Part shown: piece after piece, positions 25,226 to 33,326 of the stretch | How positions within the stretch are numbered: the stretch's first letter is position 1 | Layout: every line of letters begins with the position of its first letter | Source: Candidatus Eisenbergiella pullistercoris | Lineage (GTDB): Bacteria; Bacillota; Clostridia; Lachnospirales; Lachnospiraceae | Assembly (NCBI GenBank): GCA_019115665.1 | Contig: DXDD01000003.1 | Location: forward strand, 1-43,590 | Direction of reading: 5' to 3' | Length of the DNA: 43,590 nt | Made by a program: the position numbers and the translations under genes | The notes under the pieces: model-generated | Database searches by the model: none | What the model was told of the DNA's origin: nothing | The model's input: the letters and a program-made list of their open reading frames with translations, nothing else

Positions 25226-27400
25226 CTATGACAGGTTTTCGATCTCAAACAGCCGCGCCATAAAGGCTTCCGGGAAGGCGACGGTCAGCTCCGCCTTCTG
25301 CGCGTCCCAGGAAAAGTCCACCGGCCTGTCCGCCGGATAGGCGCAGCGGATCCGAAGCTTTCTTCCCGCATAGTCCGGCAGTGGCAGGCGGCAGGAGGCC
25401 TCTTCTCCGCCTCTGCGCCACACGGCGAGGTAATCCCGCTTCTTTCCCCGCATGCCCAGCGCCGTCCAGGTATCGTAATAGGTCCCGAAGCCCAGCGGCC
25501 AGAAGGGAAGAGCTTCCCTGCGGTCCTCTCTGGTGGCCTGATACCAGGATATGGCCTCCCGGATCAGCGCCTGACAGGCTTCTCCCAGGCGGAACAGGTG
25601 GCCGCTCTGATGGATGCGCAGAAGCAGCACGTTTACCATATTGAAAATGGTCTCCTCCTCATCCCCGGCGTTCAACGGATAGGACCAGACAGCGGCCTGT
25701 TCCGGGGTAAGGGCCAGCGGAGCGTTCACGGCGATGGTGGCATACATCCGGTAATCCTCCATATCGCTGGTGGACTGGATGCTGTGACGGCGCAGCATGG
25801 CGTAATCCATTCGCATGCCACCGCTTCCGCAGTTTTCAATCACCAGATCCGGATACTTCGCGAAGATCCCGTCCAGCCAGGACAGATAGGCCCGCTGATG
25901 CTCCAGAAGTCCGTCCCCCGCGCTGTCCGCGTTCTGATCGGTTCCCGGCCCCGGCTCGATGTTATAGTCCATCTTGATGTAGCCCACGCCGTAGTCCTCC
26001 ACCAGGCGGCGGATCACGCCGGAGGCAAATTTACGCACCTCGGGATTGCGGTAGTCCAGCTGATACCGGGTCTTTTCCCGGACACGCTTTCCGTGACGCA
26101 TGAAAAACCATTCATCCGGCTTTTCCTTTGCCAGCGGGCAGTTTAAGCCCATCACCTCCAGCTCCAGCCACAATCCTGGCGCCATTCCCTTCTGCCGGAT
26201 ATAGGAGAGAAGAGATTTCAGACCTTCCGGAAACGCCTCCGTTTTCGGAAAGCGTTCCTGTGAGGGCAGCCACTCGCCCACGTTTCCCCACCATTCCCCG
26301 GCGCTGTACCAGCCGCAGTCGATGCAGTAATATTCGCAGCCGCAGGCCGCCGCCATGTCGATGAGCGGAAGCTCCTCCTCTGTGGTGGGATTGCCCCAGA
26401 GGCAGTTCATATAATCGTTGAAAATCACCGGCAGCTTCCGGTCGTCCTCATTTTCCCGGCGGATACGCCTGCGGTACGCGGTCAGGGCGCGCGCCGCCTC
26501 GTCCGCCCTTCCGCAGCCGTACGCCACAGCCGCAGGCACGCTCACGAAGGTTTCGCCAGGCTCCAGTTCTTTATACCAGTGGGCATACTGCTCCGTCGGC
26601 CCCGCCGTCTTCAGATACAGCTGGCCCGCATGCTCCCCGATCTCCCAGTGCCAGGAGCCGTTGTGCTCGATCTGCCAGGCCAGGTATTTTCCGGTCTCTT
26701 CATCCTCCAGAATCCCCATGGGCAGATACTGCTTCGTGGACCAGGCGCCCGTATTGGTAACGGAGATGAACTTGGTGCTGTTGTACCGTCCCGGCTTCTG
26801 AGAAGCCGTAAGGCCCAGCTCCGAAAAACGGTACGCATGCCACTGCAGCTCCTTCTGCCAGCCGTTGTGGATCAGATGCAGGCGGAACCTCTCCTCATAG
26901 GGCAGATTTCCTCCCCGCTCCAGCCCGTGCAGGGAAAAGGAGGTCACCGCCTCCAGCCCCTGCGGCTCCTTTCCCTGATTTTCCAGCTCCGTATAACAGG
27001 AGATCACGTTCAGATCCGTATAAAACCGGTAGTGCAGCCGGGCGGCCATTCCGGTGTCCGGATCCTTCAGAGAAAAAATGGATTCCGTCCCGTCCGGCCA
27101 CTCCTTTCGCTCATGCCCCTCATACCGCAGCTTTACGGCCAGAGAGGTGTGGATGAGCTGGTTTCCCATCCGGTCCTCCGGGCAGTTTTCTCCCGTGATC
27201 ATCGCCTCCAGCGGGGCGTATTCCCGGAAGGCTTCTTCGTTTCCGGCTTCCGCCCCGTCCTTCTGTTCAAAAGCTGTCTCCTGCATTGCAGCCTGCCGAC
27301 TGCTCTTTCCTTCCGTTACCGCAAGCAGCACCAGCCGTTTTTCCTGTGTCACGCCGAAACGAAGGCCGATACGGTCTTCTTCTATGTTGATTATGTGCAT
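25226..27400 (-). CDS. GH36 alpha-galactosidase
   Basis: 724 residues from ATG 27400 (MHIINIEEDRIG), chosen for GGGGAGG six bases upstream; the longer frame has no ribosome site. An N-terminal beta-sandwich is followed by a TIM barrel and a C-terminal beta domain. The nucleophile is Asp478 in YIKMDYN; the acid/base is Asp546 in STSDMEDYR. NCGSGGMRMD and CIDCGWYSAGEWWGN are further family motifs. It hydrolyses terminal alpha-galactose from raffinose-type oligosaccharides or host glycans by a retaining mechanism. No signal peptide, so the substrate is imported. No transporter is adjacent. It ends at a strong terminator. Confidence 0.93.
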   Translation of the reverse strand: MHIINIEEDRIGLRFGVTQEKRLVLLAVTEGKSSRQAAMQETAFEQKDGAEAGNEEAFREYAPLEAMITGENCPEDRMGNQLIHTSLAVKLRYEGHERKEWPDGTESIFSLKDPDTGMAARLHYRFYTDLNVISCYTELENQGKEPQGLEAVTSFSLHGLERGGNLPYEERFRLHLIHNGWQKELQWHAYRFSELGLTASQKPGRYNSTKFISVTNTGAWSTKQYLPMGILEDEETGKYLAWQIEHNGSWHWEIGEHAGQLYLKTAGPTEQYAHWYKELEPGETFVSVPAAVAYGCGRADEAARALTAYRRRIRRENEDDRKLPVIFNDYMNCLWGNPTTEEELPLIDMAAACGCEYYCIDCGWYSAGEWWGNVGEWLPSQERFPKTEAFPEGLKSLLSYIRQKGMAPGLWLELEVMGLNCPLAKEKPDEWFFMRHGKRVREKTRYQLDYRNPEVRKFASGVIRRLVEDYGVGYIKMDYNIEPGPGTDQNADSAGDGLLEHQRAYLSWLDGIFAKYPDLVIENCGSGGMRMDYAMLRRHSIQSTSDMEDYRMYATIAVNAPLALTPEQAAVWSYPLNAGDEEETIFNMVNVLLLRIHQSGHLFRLGEACQALIREAISWYQATREDRREALPFWPLGFGTYYDTWTALGMRGKKRDYLAVWRRGGEEASCRLPLPDYAGRKLRIRCAYPADRPVDFSWDAQKAELTVAFPEAFMARLFEIENLS

Positions 27401-27485
27401 ACTGATCCTCCCCTTTTCCAATCCATCTTCCCGCGCGGAATAAAAAACTCCAAAAACACATCCGTGTGAATCCGTTTCCCGTCTT

Positions 27486-28208
27486 CTATCCCACGATCCT
27501 TCTCGCCACATCCGGCCGGTTGGTGATCACCGCGTCGATTCCTGCCTCCACGAGCCTGCGGATATCCTCTTCCCGGTCCACGGTCCAGACGTGCAGCAGC
27601 AGGCCGCTCTTTCGGCATTCCTCCAGGAAATCCGGATACTGCAGATTGTAAAGCGCCGGATGCAGGGCGTCGGCCCCCAGCTTCGCCGCGTAATGGGGCA
27701 CGTTCTGGAAACCGTCCGAATAGAGAAGTCCCACCCGCGCCTCCGAATTCAGTTCCTTCATCTTCATGGCGCTGTAGTGATTGAAGGAGGAATAGATGAT
27801 CTTTCCCTCCATCCCCATTTCCAGTTCCAGACGGTACAACCGCTCTTCGATCTCCGGATAAAAAATGATTCCTGTCTTGATCTCCACGTTGATCTCCAGT
27901 CCGGCAGGCTTCAGAAGCTCATAGACCTCCGCCAAGGTGGGAATCGCAGCGTCCGCGTATTCCGGATGGATCCGGTTGAATTTCATTTCCTTCAGTTCGG
28001 CAAGGGTGTAGTCCATCACTCTTCCATGACCGCCGCTGGTCCGGTCGATGGTCTCGTCATGGATCACCACCAGTTTTCCGTCCTTCGTCATCTGTACATC
28101 CAGCTCCACGCCGTCCGCCTTCTGCTCCACGGCAAGCTGAAATGCCTCCAATGTGTTTTCCGGCGCGTACGCGCTTGCGCCCCGGTGCGCCCATACCTTT
28201 GTTTTCAT
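27486..28208 (-). CDS. Glycerophosphodiester phosphodiesterase
   Basis: 240 residues. GDPD TIM-barrel motifs: AHRGASAYAPENTLEAF (7-23) with the catalytic His and Glu, DGVELDVQMTKDG (33-45) with metal ligands, and VVIHDETIDRTS with the second catalytic His. It hydrolyses glycerophosphodiesters to glycerol-3-phosphate and an alcohol. The lack of a signal peptide points to a cytoplasmic enzyme (UgpQ-like). AAAGGAG lies seven bases before the ATG, which overlaps the methyltransferase stop as ATGA, so the two are coupled. Confidence 0.94.
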   Translation of the reverse strand: MKTKVWAHRGASAYAPENTLEAFQLAVEQKADGVELDVQMTKDGKLVVIHDETIDRTSGGHGRVMDYTLAELKEMKFNRIHPEYADAAIPTLAEVYELLKPAGLEINVEIKTGIIFYPEIEERLYRLELEMGMEGKIIYSSFNHYSAMKMKELNSEARVGLLYSDGFQNVPHYAAKLGADALHPALYNLQYPDFLEECRKSGLLLHVWTVDREEDIRRLVEAGIDAVITNRPDVARRIVG

Positions 28209-28963
28209 GGTTTTTCTCCTTTCGTCGCCCAGAATGTGGGCACTCCATACTCTTCCAGCCTCCCGTACCCGTTCGTATCCTGATACACATCCTTCAGGAC
28301 AAAGCCCGCCGCGAGCTGGCCGCCGATCTGTTCCTCGATGGTGTGGGAAAACTGGATTCCCCAGTTGTTTTTCACCGATTCTTCATACAGCGCCTCATCC
28401 TTCAGCGGATTGTAGGGAAGTCGGTAGCGGATCGTGGTCTCCTCCTCCTCTCCGAAGAGGTAATTGAACCCGTTATCCAGTCCCGCCAGCAGGATCCCGC
28501 CCTTTTTCAGCACCCGGAAGCACTCCCGCCAGATGGGAAGCACATCCTCCACGTAGCAGTTGGAAACCGGATGAAAGATCAGGTCGAAGCTTTCCGACGC
28601 AAAGGGCAGCGGCTTCGTCATATCCGCCCGGACCAGGTCGATCTCATATCCTTCCCGGTCCGCTACCAGCTTTTCCATGCGAAGCTGCTCTTCGGAATAA
28701 TCCAGCACCGTGCATTTTGCTCCCGCCGCCGTAAAAATGGGCATCTGCTGGCCGCCGCCGGAGGCAAGGCCGAGCACCCCTGCTCCCTTCATGTCGCAGA
28801 ACCAGTCCTTGGGAACCGGCTTTGTGGGTGTCAGATATACTCTCCAGTCTCCCTGAACCGCTTTTACCCAGGTCTCGTGGTCTATGGGCCTTCCCCACTC
28901 CCACCCGTTTTTCACCCAGCTGTCGATCGTCTCCGCGTTGATCTGCGTATAATTTTCGTCCAC
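28205..28963 (-). CDS. Class I SAM-dependent methyltransferase (GTG start)
   Basis: 252 residues from a GTG at 28963, with AAGGAGGAG six bases upstream; an ATG 33 bases earlier has no site. The SAM-binding glycine loop VLGLASGGGQQMPIF lies at about 63-77, acidic motif II CTVLDYSEEQL at about 84-94, RADMTKPLPFASESFDLI at about 111-128, and a Methyltransf_11-type CFRVLKKGGILLAG. The substrate is unknown; homologues are common small-molecule methyltransferases in Clostridia. It leads a two-gene unit with GDPD (4-base overlap) and has an extended -10 promoter upstream. Confidence 0.88.
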   Translation of the reverse strand: MDENYTQINAETIDSWVKNGWEWGRPIDHETWVKAVQGDWRVYLTPTKPVPKDWFCDMKGAGVLGLASGGGQQMPIFTAAGAKCTVLDYSEEQLRMEKLVADREGYEIDLVRADMTKPLPFASESFDLIFHPVSNCYVEDVLPIWRECFRVLKKGGILLAGLDNGFNYLFGEEEETTIRYRLPYNPLKDEALYEESVKNNWGIQFSHTIEEQIGGQLAAGFVLKDVYQDTNGYGRLEEYGVPTFWATKGEKP

Positions 28964-29045
28964 TTTCTGCTCCTCCTTCGCCTTCCGGACCGGCAAACCG
29001 GAAACGGACGGTCAACGTCCCCCCGCCTTCGTCTTCAACGCCTTC

Positions 29046-29054
29046 AGTATATCA
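29046..29054 (-). promoter_or_regulatory. Extended -10 promoter element for the methyltransferase-GDPD unit
   Basis: On the minus strand TGATATACT, a TGn-extended TATACT, about 85 bases upstream of the GTG start. There is no convincing -35, as is common for extended -10 promoters. Confidence 0.45.
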
Positions 29055-29095
29055 CTCCCGCAGGACAAAGGGAACGGCCCGGAAAAGATATTTCA

Positions 29096-29143
29096 GGTCA
29101 TTTTACCCATAATTCATAAGGTCAGTTACTCCATAATGAAAGT
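29096..29143 (+). repeat. Two 24-bp direct repeats upstream of the XRE gene
   Basis: GGTCA-n6-CCATAAT occurs at 29096 and again exactly 24 bases later at 29120; 15 of 24 positions agree. CATAAT in each copy could serve as a -10. They may be regulator half-sites or duplicated promoter elements. Confidence 0.5.
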
Positions 29144-29150
29144 ACGAGAA

Positions 29151-29167
29151 TTGAATTTAAAATTCAA
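29151..29167. promoter_or_regulatory. Palindromic operator candidate for the XRE regulator
   Basis: TTGAATT-TAA-AATTCAA, a perfect 7-base inverted repeat about 80 bases upstream of the XRE start, in an AT-rich divergent promoter region. Size and symmetry suit a dimeric HTH_3 repressor. Confidence 0.5.
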
Positions 29168-29247
29168 AATCTTACCGGAAAATGAGAAAATGGATTTTCT
29201 TCCAAAGAAGGGGCACCTGACAGGATTTCGGAGAAAGGGAGCAGATT

Positions 29248-29484
29248 ATGTCCAGATTAAAGGAACTGAGAAAAGAAAAGGGGTACACTCAGATTAAAAT
29301 GCAGCTTCTGACCGGTATCGACCAGAGCGACTATTCCAAAATCGAGAACGGGAAACGCTATCTGACCCACGAACAGTGCCGGCGGCTCGCTATCGCGCTG
29401 GATACCAGCATGGATTATCTCGCCGGACTGACGGACGAGAAAAAGCCTTATCCCAGAAGCGCGTCCGCGGAAAATCAGGGATAG
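29248..29484 (+). CDS. XRE-family helix-turn-helix regulator
   Basis: 78 residues. The HTH_3 domain spans about residues 4-60: LKELRKEKGYTQIKMQLLTG, then IDQSDYSKIENGKRYLT as recognition helix region, and LAIALDTSMDYLAGLTDE, the typical ending. GGGAG lies six bases before the ATG. It is a single-domain, phage-repressor-like protein and probably binds as a dimer. It is one of only three plus-strand genes, divergent from the methyltransferase, at the left edge of an AT-rich island that also carries the Rpn nuclease. The effector is unknown; autoregulation through the palindrome at 29151-29167 is inferred. Confidence 0.92.
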   Translation: MSRLKELRKEKGYTQIKMQLLTGIDQSDYSKIENGKRYLTHEQCRRLAIALDTSMDYLAGLTDEKKPYPRSASAENQG

Positions 29485-29925
29485 GCGGCGTCTGACCGCC
29501 GGCGGGCTAAAAGGGGAAGAGGGACTGCGGAAGAATGGTTACTGTTCAGACAGGTCTGCGCATTTACTGCACAGACCGTACAAAAACGTACAGGAAGGAA
29601 GCATCCGGCCCATCGCGAAGCGATTGGAATGGCCGGATGCCGTTACTGTTCTGCCGAAGGCTGAACAGTAACGAAGAATGAGAATCTATTTTTTCACAGT
29701 CCTTTTTCAATATTTACAAACCATCAGATAAATGCTATAGTAAAGAATATCATTCTGACTTTTTTCTACATTTCCCGTCCGTACTGAGGACACCACGGAC
29801 TCCTTTTCCTTTTTCTATTTCTTAATTTTCTATTTCTTATTTTTTAATTTCTAAGATTTTTTATTCAAAACCACACTTCCACTGACATTTCACTAAAACA
29901 ATGCTATACTGAAAGGAGAAACCAT
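29485..29925. other. 441-base gap with three stem-loops, a T-rich tract and a promoter
   Basis: No gene found. (1) GGTCTG (29553-29558) pairs with CAGACC (29572-29577). (2) GCATCCGGCC (29601-29610) pairs with GGCCGGATGC (29631-29640), with inner ATCGC-GAA-GCGAT (29612-29624). (3) GTTACTGTTC (29642-29651) pairs with GAACAGTAAC (29663-29672), with inner GCC-GAA-GGC. GTTACTGTTC also occurs at 29538-29547. A T-rich run with TTTTCTATTTCTTA repeats lies at about 29810-29860. The form is that of an extragenic palindromic repeat or a small structured RNA. Confidence 0.7.
29713..29741 (+). promoter_or_regulatory. Predicted promoter upstream of the Rpn nuclease gene
   Basis: TTTACA (29713-29718), 17 bases, TATAGT (29736-29741). 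A second set, CTGACA (29882-29887), 17 bases, TATACT (29905-29910), lies so close to the ATG that its start would fall in the ribosome site. Both -10 regions share AATGCTATA. Confidence 0.55.
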
Positions 29926-30765
29926 ATGGAAAAAACCATCCAAACCCTGAATCTGAGCGATGATTTTCTTTTCGCAAAGGTCATGGCTGACAGCGAGATC
30001 TGCCGCCGGGTGCTGGAAAAGATCCTGCAGGTCCCTATCCGGAGGATCTCTGTTCCCACCGTACAGCGCACCATCGACATTCTTTTCGAAGACAAGGGCG
30101 TCCGTCTGGACGTATATGTGAACGACGATGAGGACACCTTTTATAACATTGAGATGCAGTGTAACAAAAAGCGCAATCTCCCAAAGCGGACGAGGTATTA
30201 CGCCGGCAGCATTGATCTGGATCTGATCGCGGCGGGCGAAGACTACATCAACCTGAAAAGGGCCTATGTAATTTTCCTCTGCACCTTTGATCCCTTCTGC
30301 GACGGCAGACACATTTATACCTTTGAAAACCGGTGCAAAGAAAATCTTTCTCTTTCCCTGGGGGATGAAAGCATAAAAATTTTTCTGAATACCAGAGGGA
30401 CGATGGACGACGTGGACGAGGAAATGAAGGAATTTCTCGCCTATGTGGAGGACACCACGGACCGCTTTGCCGCGCGGGCAAAGAGCCCGCTGATCCGGCA
30501 GATCCATCGAAAGGTAGTCGAAGTGAAGCACAATCCGAAAATGGAGGTGGAGTATATGACGTTAATGCAGAGAGACCGGGAAAATATTGAACTGGGACGG
30601 GAAGAAGGCTTTCAGAAAGGCCAACAGGCCGGAGTTAAAATCGCATTCGACATTATACGGCTTTATCAGAGCGGAAAAGAGGCAGCGGAAATTGCCGGTC
30701 AGCTTGGCCTGGAGACGGATTATGTCCGGCAGATCCTGGAGGATTATGAAAATTCACAGAAATGA
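29926..30765 (+). CDS. Rpn-family recombination-promoting nuclease / PD-(D/E)XK putative transposase
   Basis: 279 residues. It begins MEKTIQTLNLSDDFLFAKVM, the family start (LSDDFLFxKVM). The nuclease core is RLDVYVNDDEDTFYNIEMQ at about 64-82, giving the Asp and ExQ of the PD-(D/E)XK fold; YYAGSIDLDLIAAGEDY and YVIFLCTFDPF follow. The C-terminal 80 residues (GREEGFQKGQQAG, then a small helical end) are the usual variable tail. Family members are Mg-dependent DNases that promote recA-independent recombination in E. coli and are spread by horizontal transfer. AAAGGAG lies five bases before the ATG. It converges with the MATE gene, with three bases between stops. Confidence 0.92.
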   Translation: MEKTIQTLNLSDDFLFAKVMADSEICRRVLEKILQVPIRRISVPTVQRTIDILFEDKGVRLDVYVNDDEDTFYNIEMQCNKKRNLPKRTRYYAGSIDLDLIAAGEDYINLKRAYVIFLCTFDPFCDGRHIYTFENRCKENLSLSLGDESIKIFLNTRGTMDDVDEEMKEFLAYVEDTTDRFAARAKSPLIRQIHRKVVEVKHNPKMEVEYMTLMQRDRENIELGREEGFQKGQQAGVKIAFDIIRLYQSGKEAAEIAGQLGLETDYVRQILEDYENSQK

Positions 30766-30768
30766 ATA

Positions 30769-32184
30769 TCACCGTTTCTCTTCTTTTTCCCTGATATGCC
30801 GGTAATACACCGCTCCCGTCACATCCGCCAGCGCCCAGCCGATGGGCACCGCCCACCAGATTCCCGGCACGCCGATGGCCGGAACGGCGGAAAGCGTATA
30901 GGCGAGGACCACCCTGGTTCCCAGCGAGATCACCGTCAGCACCAGAGACATGGCAGGCCGCTCGATGGCACGGTACAGGCCGTACAGCAGGAAGAGGCCG
31001 CCGATTCCGACGTAAAACGCCCCAACCACCCGAAGGTAGGATATGCCGATTGCCAGGATTTCCGTTTCCTCCGGGCGGATGAAAATCAGGAGGAACCATC
31101 TGGCGAAAACAACCACCACCGCCGACACGCAGAGGGCAAAGAGCACCGCTGTCCGGACCGCGCAGCGGATCCCATCCCGGATCCGGTCCTTTTTCTTCGC
31201 CCCGTGATTCTGGGCGATAAAGGTGGAAAAGGCGTTTCCAAAGTCCTGCAGGGGCATGTAGGCGAAGGAATCGATCTTGACCGCCGCCGCAAAGGCCGCC
31301 ATGACCGAAGCGCCGAAGCTGTTCACCAGCCCCTGCACCATCAGGATTCCCAGATTCATCACCGACTGCTGCAGGCAGGTCAGTACGGAGGCTCCCGTCA
31401 CCTCCCGCGCGGTTTCCGCGCGCACGCGCATCTGCTGCCGCTCCACCTTCAGCTGCGGGCATCTCAGCCCTTTATAGATGAGCAGGCCCACGCCGGAAAA
31501 CCACTGGGCCAGAATGGTGGCAAAGGCCGCGCCCGCCACGCCCCAGCCGCAGGAGACCACGAAATACAGATCCAGCACGATATTGATCACGGCTGAGATC
31601 CCAAGAAAAATCAGCGGGACCACCGAATTTCCAACCGCCCGGAGCAGGGAGGCATAATAATTATAAAGAAAGGTTCCTCCGATCCCCCAGAAAATCACCC
31701 ACAGATATTCCCGCATCAGTCCGTACACCTCCTGCGGGACGGAAAGCAGGCGCAGGATCCCGTCCAGGAACACGAACACGCCCGCATTGATCACCACGGT
31801 AACGGCCGCGATCATCAGGAAAGATACGAACATGTCCTCCTGCAGCTGCCTTCTGTTCCCCTCCCCGTAACGGATGGAGAACATGGCCCCGCTTCCCATG
31901 CACAGGCCAAGCAGAATGGAGGTCAGAAAGGTCATCAGCGTATAGGCGCTTCCCACCGCCGCCAGCGCGTCCGCGCCGAGAAACTGCCCCACGATCAGCG
32001 TATCCACCACATTATAAAGCTGCTGAAGCAGATTCCCGCAGATCATCGGAAACGCGAATTTCAGCAGCGTCTTTGTGATATTTCCCTGTGTCAGATCCAT
32101 CTGTGCCATTTTTCCCTGTCCGCTCTTTTCTTCCGAATCTCTTTCCTTTTTCCTGGCGTTATCATATTTTCTTGACATTATCAT
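30769..32184 (-). CDS. MATE-family efflux transporter
   Basis: 471 residues with about 12 membrane helices. DLTQGNITKTLLKFAFPMI, NVVDTLIVGQFLGADALAAVG and the mirrored VNSFGASVMAAFAAAVKID are MATE hallmarks of the two 6-helix lobes. It exports cationic drugs or metabolites using Na+ or H+. The start is uncertain: ATGs at 32184, 32178 and 32109 all have weak ribosome sites, and the family core begins only near residue 29. The gene is divergent from the AraC regulator (152-base gap), which may control it. The substrate is unknown. Confidence 0.92.
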   Translation of the reverse strand: MIMSRKYDNARKKERDSEEKSGQGKMAQMDLTQGNITKTLLKFAFPMICGNLLQQLYNVVDTLIVGQFLGADALAAVGSAYTLMTFLTSILLGLCMGSGAMFSIRYGEGNRRQLQEDMFVSFLMIAAVTVVINAGVFVFLDGILRLLSVPQEVYGLMREYLWVIFWGIGGTFLYNYYASLLRAVGNSVVPLIFLGISAVINIVLDLYFVVSCGWGVAGAAFATILAQWFSGVGLLIYKGLRCPQLKVERQQMRVRAETAREVTGASVLTCLQQSVMNLGILMVQGLVNSFGASVMAAFAAAVKIDSFAYMPLQDFGNAFSTFIAQNHGAKKKDRIRDGIRCAVRTAVLFALCVSAVVVVFARWFLLIFIRPEETEILAIGISYLRVVGAFYVGIGGLFLLYGLYRAIERPAMSLVLTVISLGTRVVLAYTLSAVPAIGVPGIWWAVPIGWALADVTGAVYYRHIREKEEKR

Positions 32185-32335
32185 AATATCAGCCTTACAC
32201 TGAAGCTGTATATTAAAAAAGCAGCCTTTTTATAAAAATATTGCGGTTTCGACAAAAGAAATGCCGAAACGGCAGCCGCGGCGGAAATTCGGCGCGTGTT
32301 GCTCAGCTCAGAAACGCTTCGGAATGGAGGAAACA

Positions 32336-33226
32336 ATGATCGTAAATCAGCTTAAGACGCTGGACAGCAGAGAGGGAATCATGGAACGGCTCTCCCCCGG
32401 CTTTCCGCTTTCTGTCTATCAGACTGATTTTTCCCGGTCTCCCGCGCCCCTTTCCTGGCACTGGCACGAGGATTTTCAGCTCTGTCTGGTGAACCGGGGC
32501 GCGGTACGCTTCCATGTGGTTCATCAGAGCCGTCTTCTAAGGGAGAATACCGGCCTTTTCATCAACTGCAGGCTGGCGCATATGGCGGAAGCGGAAAGCC
32601 CGGACGCTTCCTATTACGGCATCAACGTCCATCCCGACCTGATCTGTCCGCGTCCGGACAGCCTGGTTTATCAACAGATGCTGCTTCCACTCCTTCAGTT
32701 ATCCACATCCTCTGTCTTTCTTTTCGACAGAGGCACGCCGGACGGTCTCCGTCTTGCGGAGGCGTTCTCCCGGATTCTGCAGCTTTCGGAAAAGCCGGAG
32801 CTTCCGGGGCGGGAGCTGCTCATCCAGAGCGCGCTGCTTGCCGCCTGGCCAGGCGTTCTGAACATCGTCCGCGGAAGCGGAACCGCTGTCAGCGCCTCTG
32901 AAAATCAGCGTCTGAAGGAAATCCTTCTTTATCTGAACGGCCATTATTCTGAAAAAATCACCCTGGAAGCCATCGCCTCCCACATCCATTTAAGTCCGGG
33001 CGAATGCAGCCGTTTTTTCCGCCGGGCGACCGGAATGACGCTGTTTTCCTATCTCCTGCAGCACCGCATCCGTCAGAGCCGGAGACTGCTTTCCGAAACC
33101 GGCCTCGGCATCGCGCAGATCGCTCTGGAATGCGGATTTTCCTCCCAGAGCTATTTCACGGCCTGCTTCCGGAGACAGGAGGGCTGCACGCCGCAGCAGT
33201 ACCGGCAGCTGCATCAGACAGGTTAG
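32336..33226 (+). CDS. AraC-family transcriptional regulator
   Basis: 296 residues from ATG 32336 (MIVNQLKTLD), with GGAGG five bases upstream. An N-terminal cupin-like sensor (about 25-110) has SWHWHEDFQLCLVNRGAVRFHV. The C-terminal HTH_18 (about 195-293) has two HTHs: EKITLEAIASHIHLSPGECS and GIAQIALECGFSSQSYFTACF. It probably senses a sugar or related metabolite. It is divergent from the MATE gene and convergent with the redox operon (stop of the flavoprotein at 33327), so either could be its target. TTGACA at 32172-32177 may be the -35 of its promoter, but the -10 (TTACAC) is weak. Confidence 0.92.
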   Translation: MIVNQLKTLDSREGIMERLSPGFPLSVYQTDFSRSPAPLSWHWHEDFQLCLVNRGAVRFHVVHQSRLLRENTGLFINCRLAHMAEAESPDASYYGINVHPDLICPRPDSLVYQQMLLPLLQLSTSSVFLFDRGTPDGLRLAEAFSRILQLSEKPELPGRELLIQSALLAAWPGVLNIVRGSGTAVSASENQRLKEILLYLNGHYSEKITLEAIASHIHLSPGECSRFFRRATGMTLFSYLLQHRIRQSRRLLSETGLGIAQIALECGFSSQSYFTACFRRQEGCTPQQYRQLHQTG

Positions 33227-33326
33227 GCGCTGTGGGCCCGGCTCCGGCCGGACCAGGCGCTATGGGCCCGTTCAGGCTCCAGGCGGGTCAGGCTCCAGAC
33301 AGGGGCAGACTGTCGGCAGGTCAGGC
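33225..33326. repeat. GC-rich short repeats between convergent AraC and flavoprotein genes
   Basis: AGGCGCTGTGGGCCCG (33225-33240) and AGGCGCTATGGGCCCG (33255-33270) are 30 bases apart, followed by degenerate GGTCAGGCTC units. No intrinsic terminator with a T-run is visible. Confidence 0.6.

Noticed and set aside
29776..30470. 15-base identity GAGGACACCACGGAC shared by the gap upstream of Rpn and the Rpn gene itself
   Set aside because: Only 15 bases, flanks do not extend the match; it could be a tiny gene-fragment copy but is not enough to claim.
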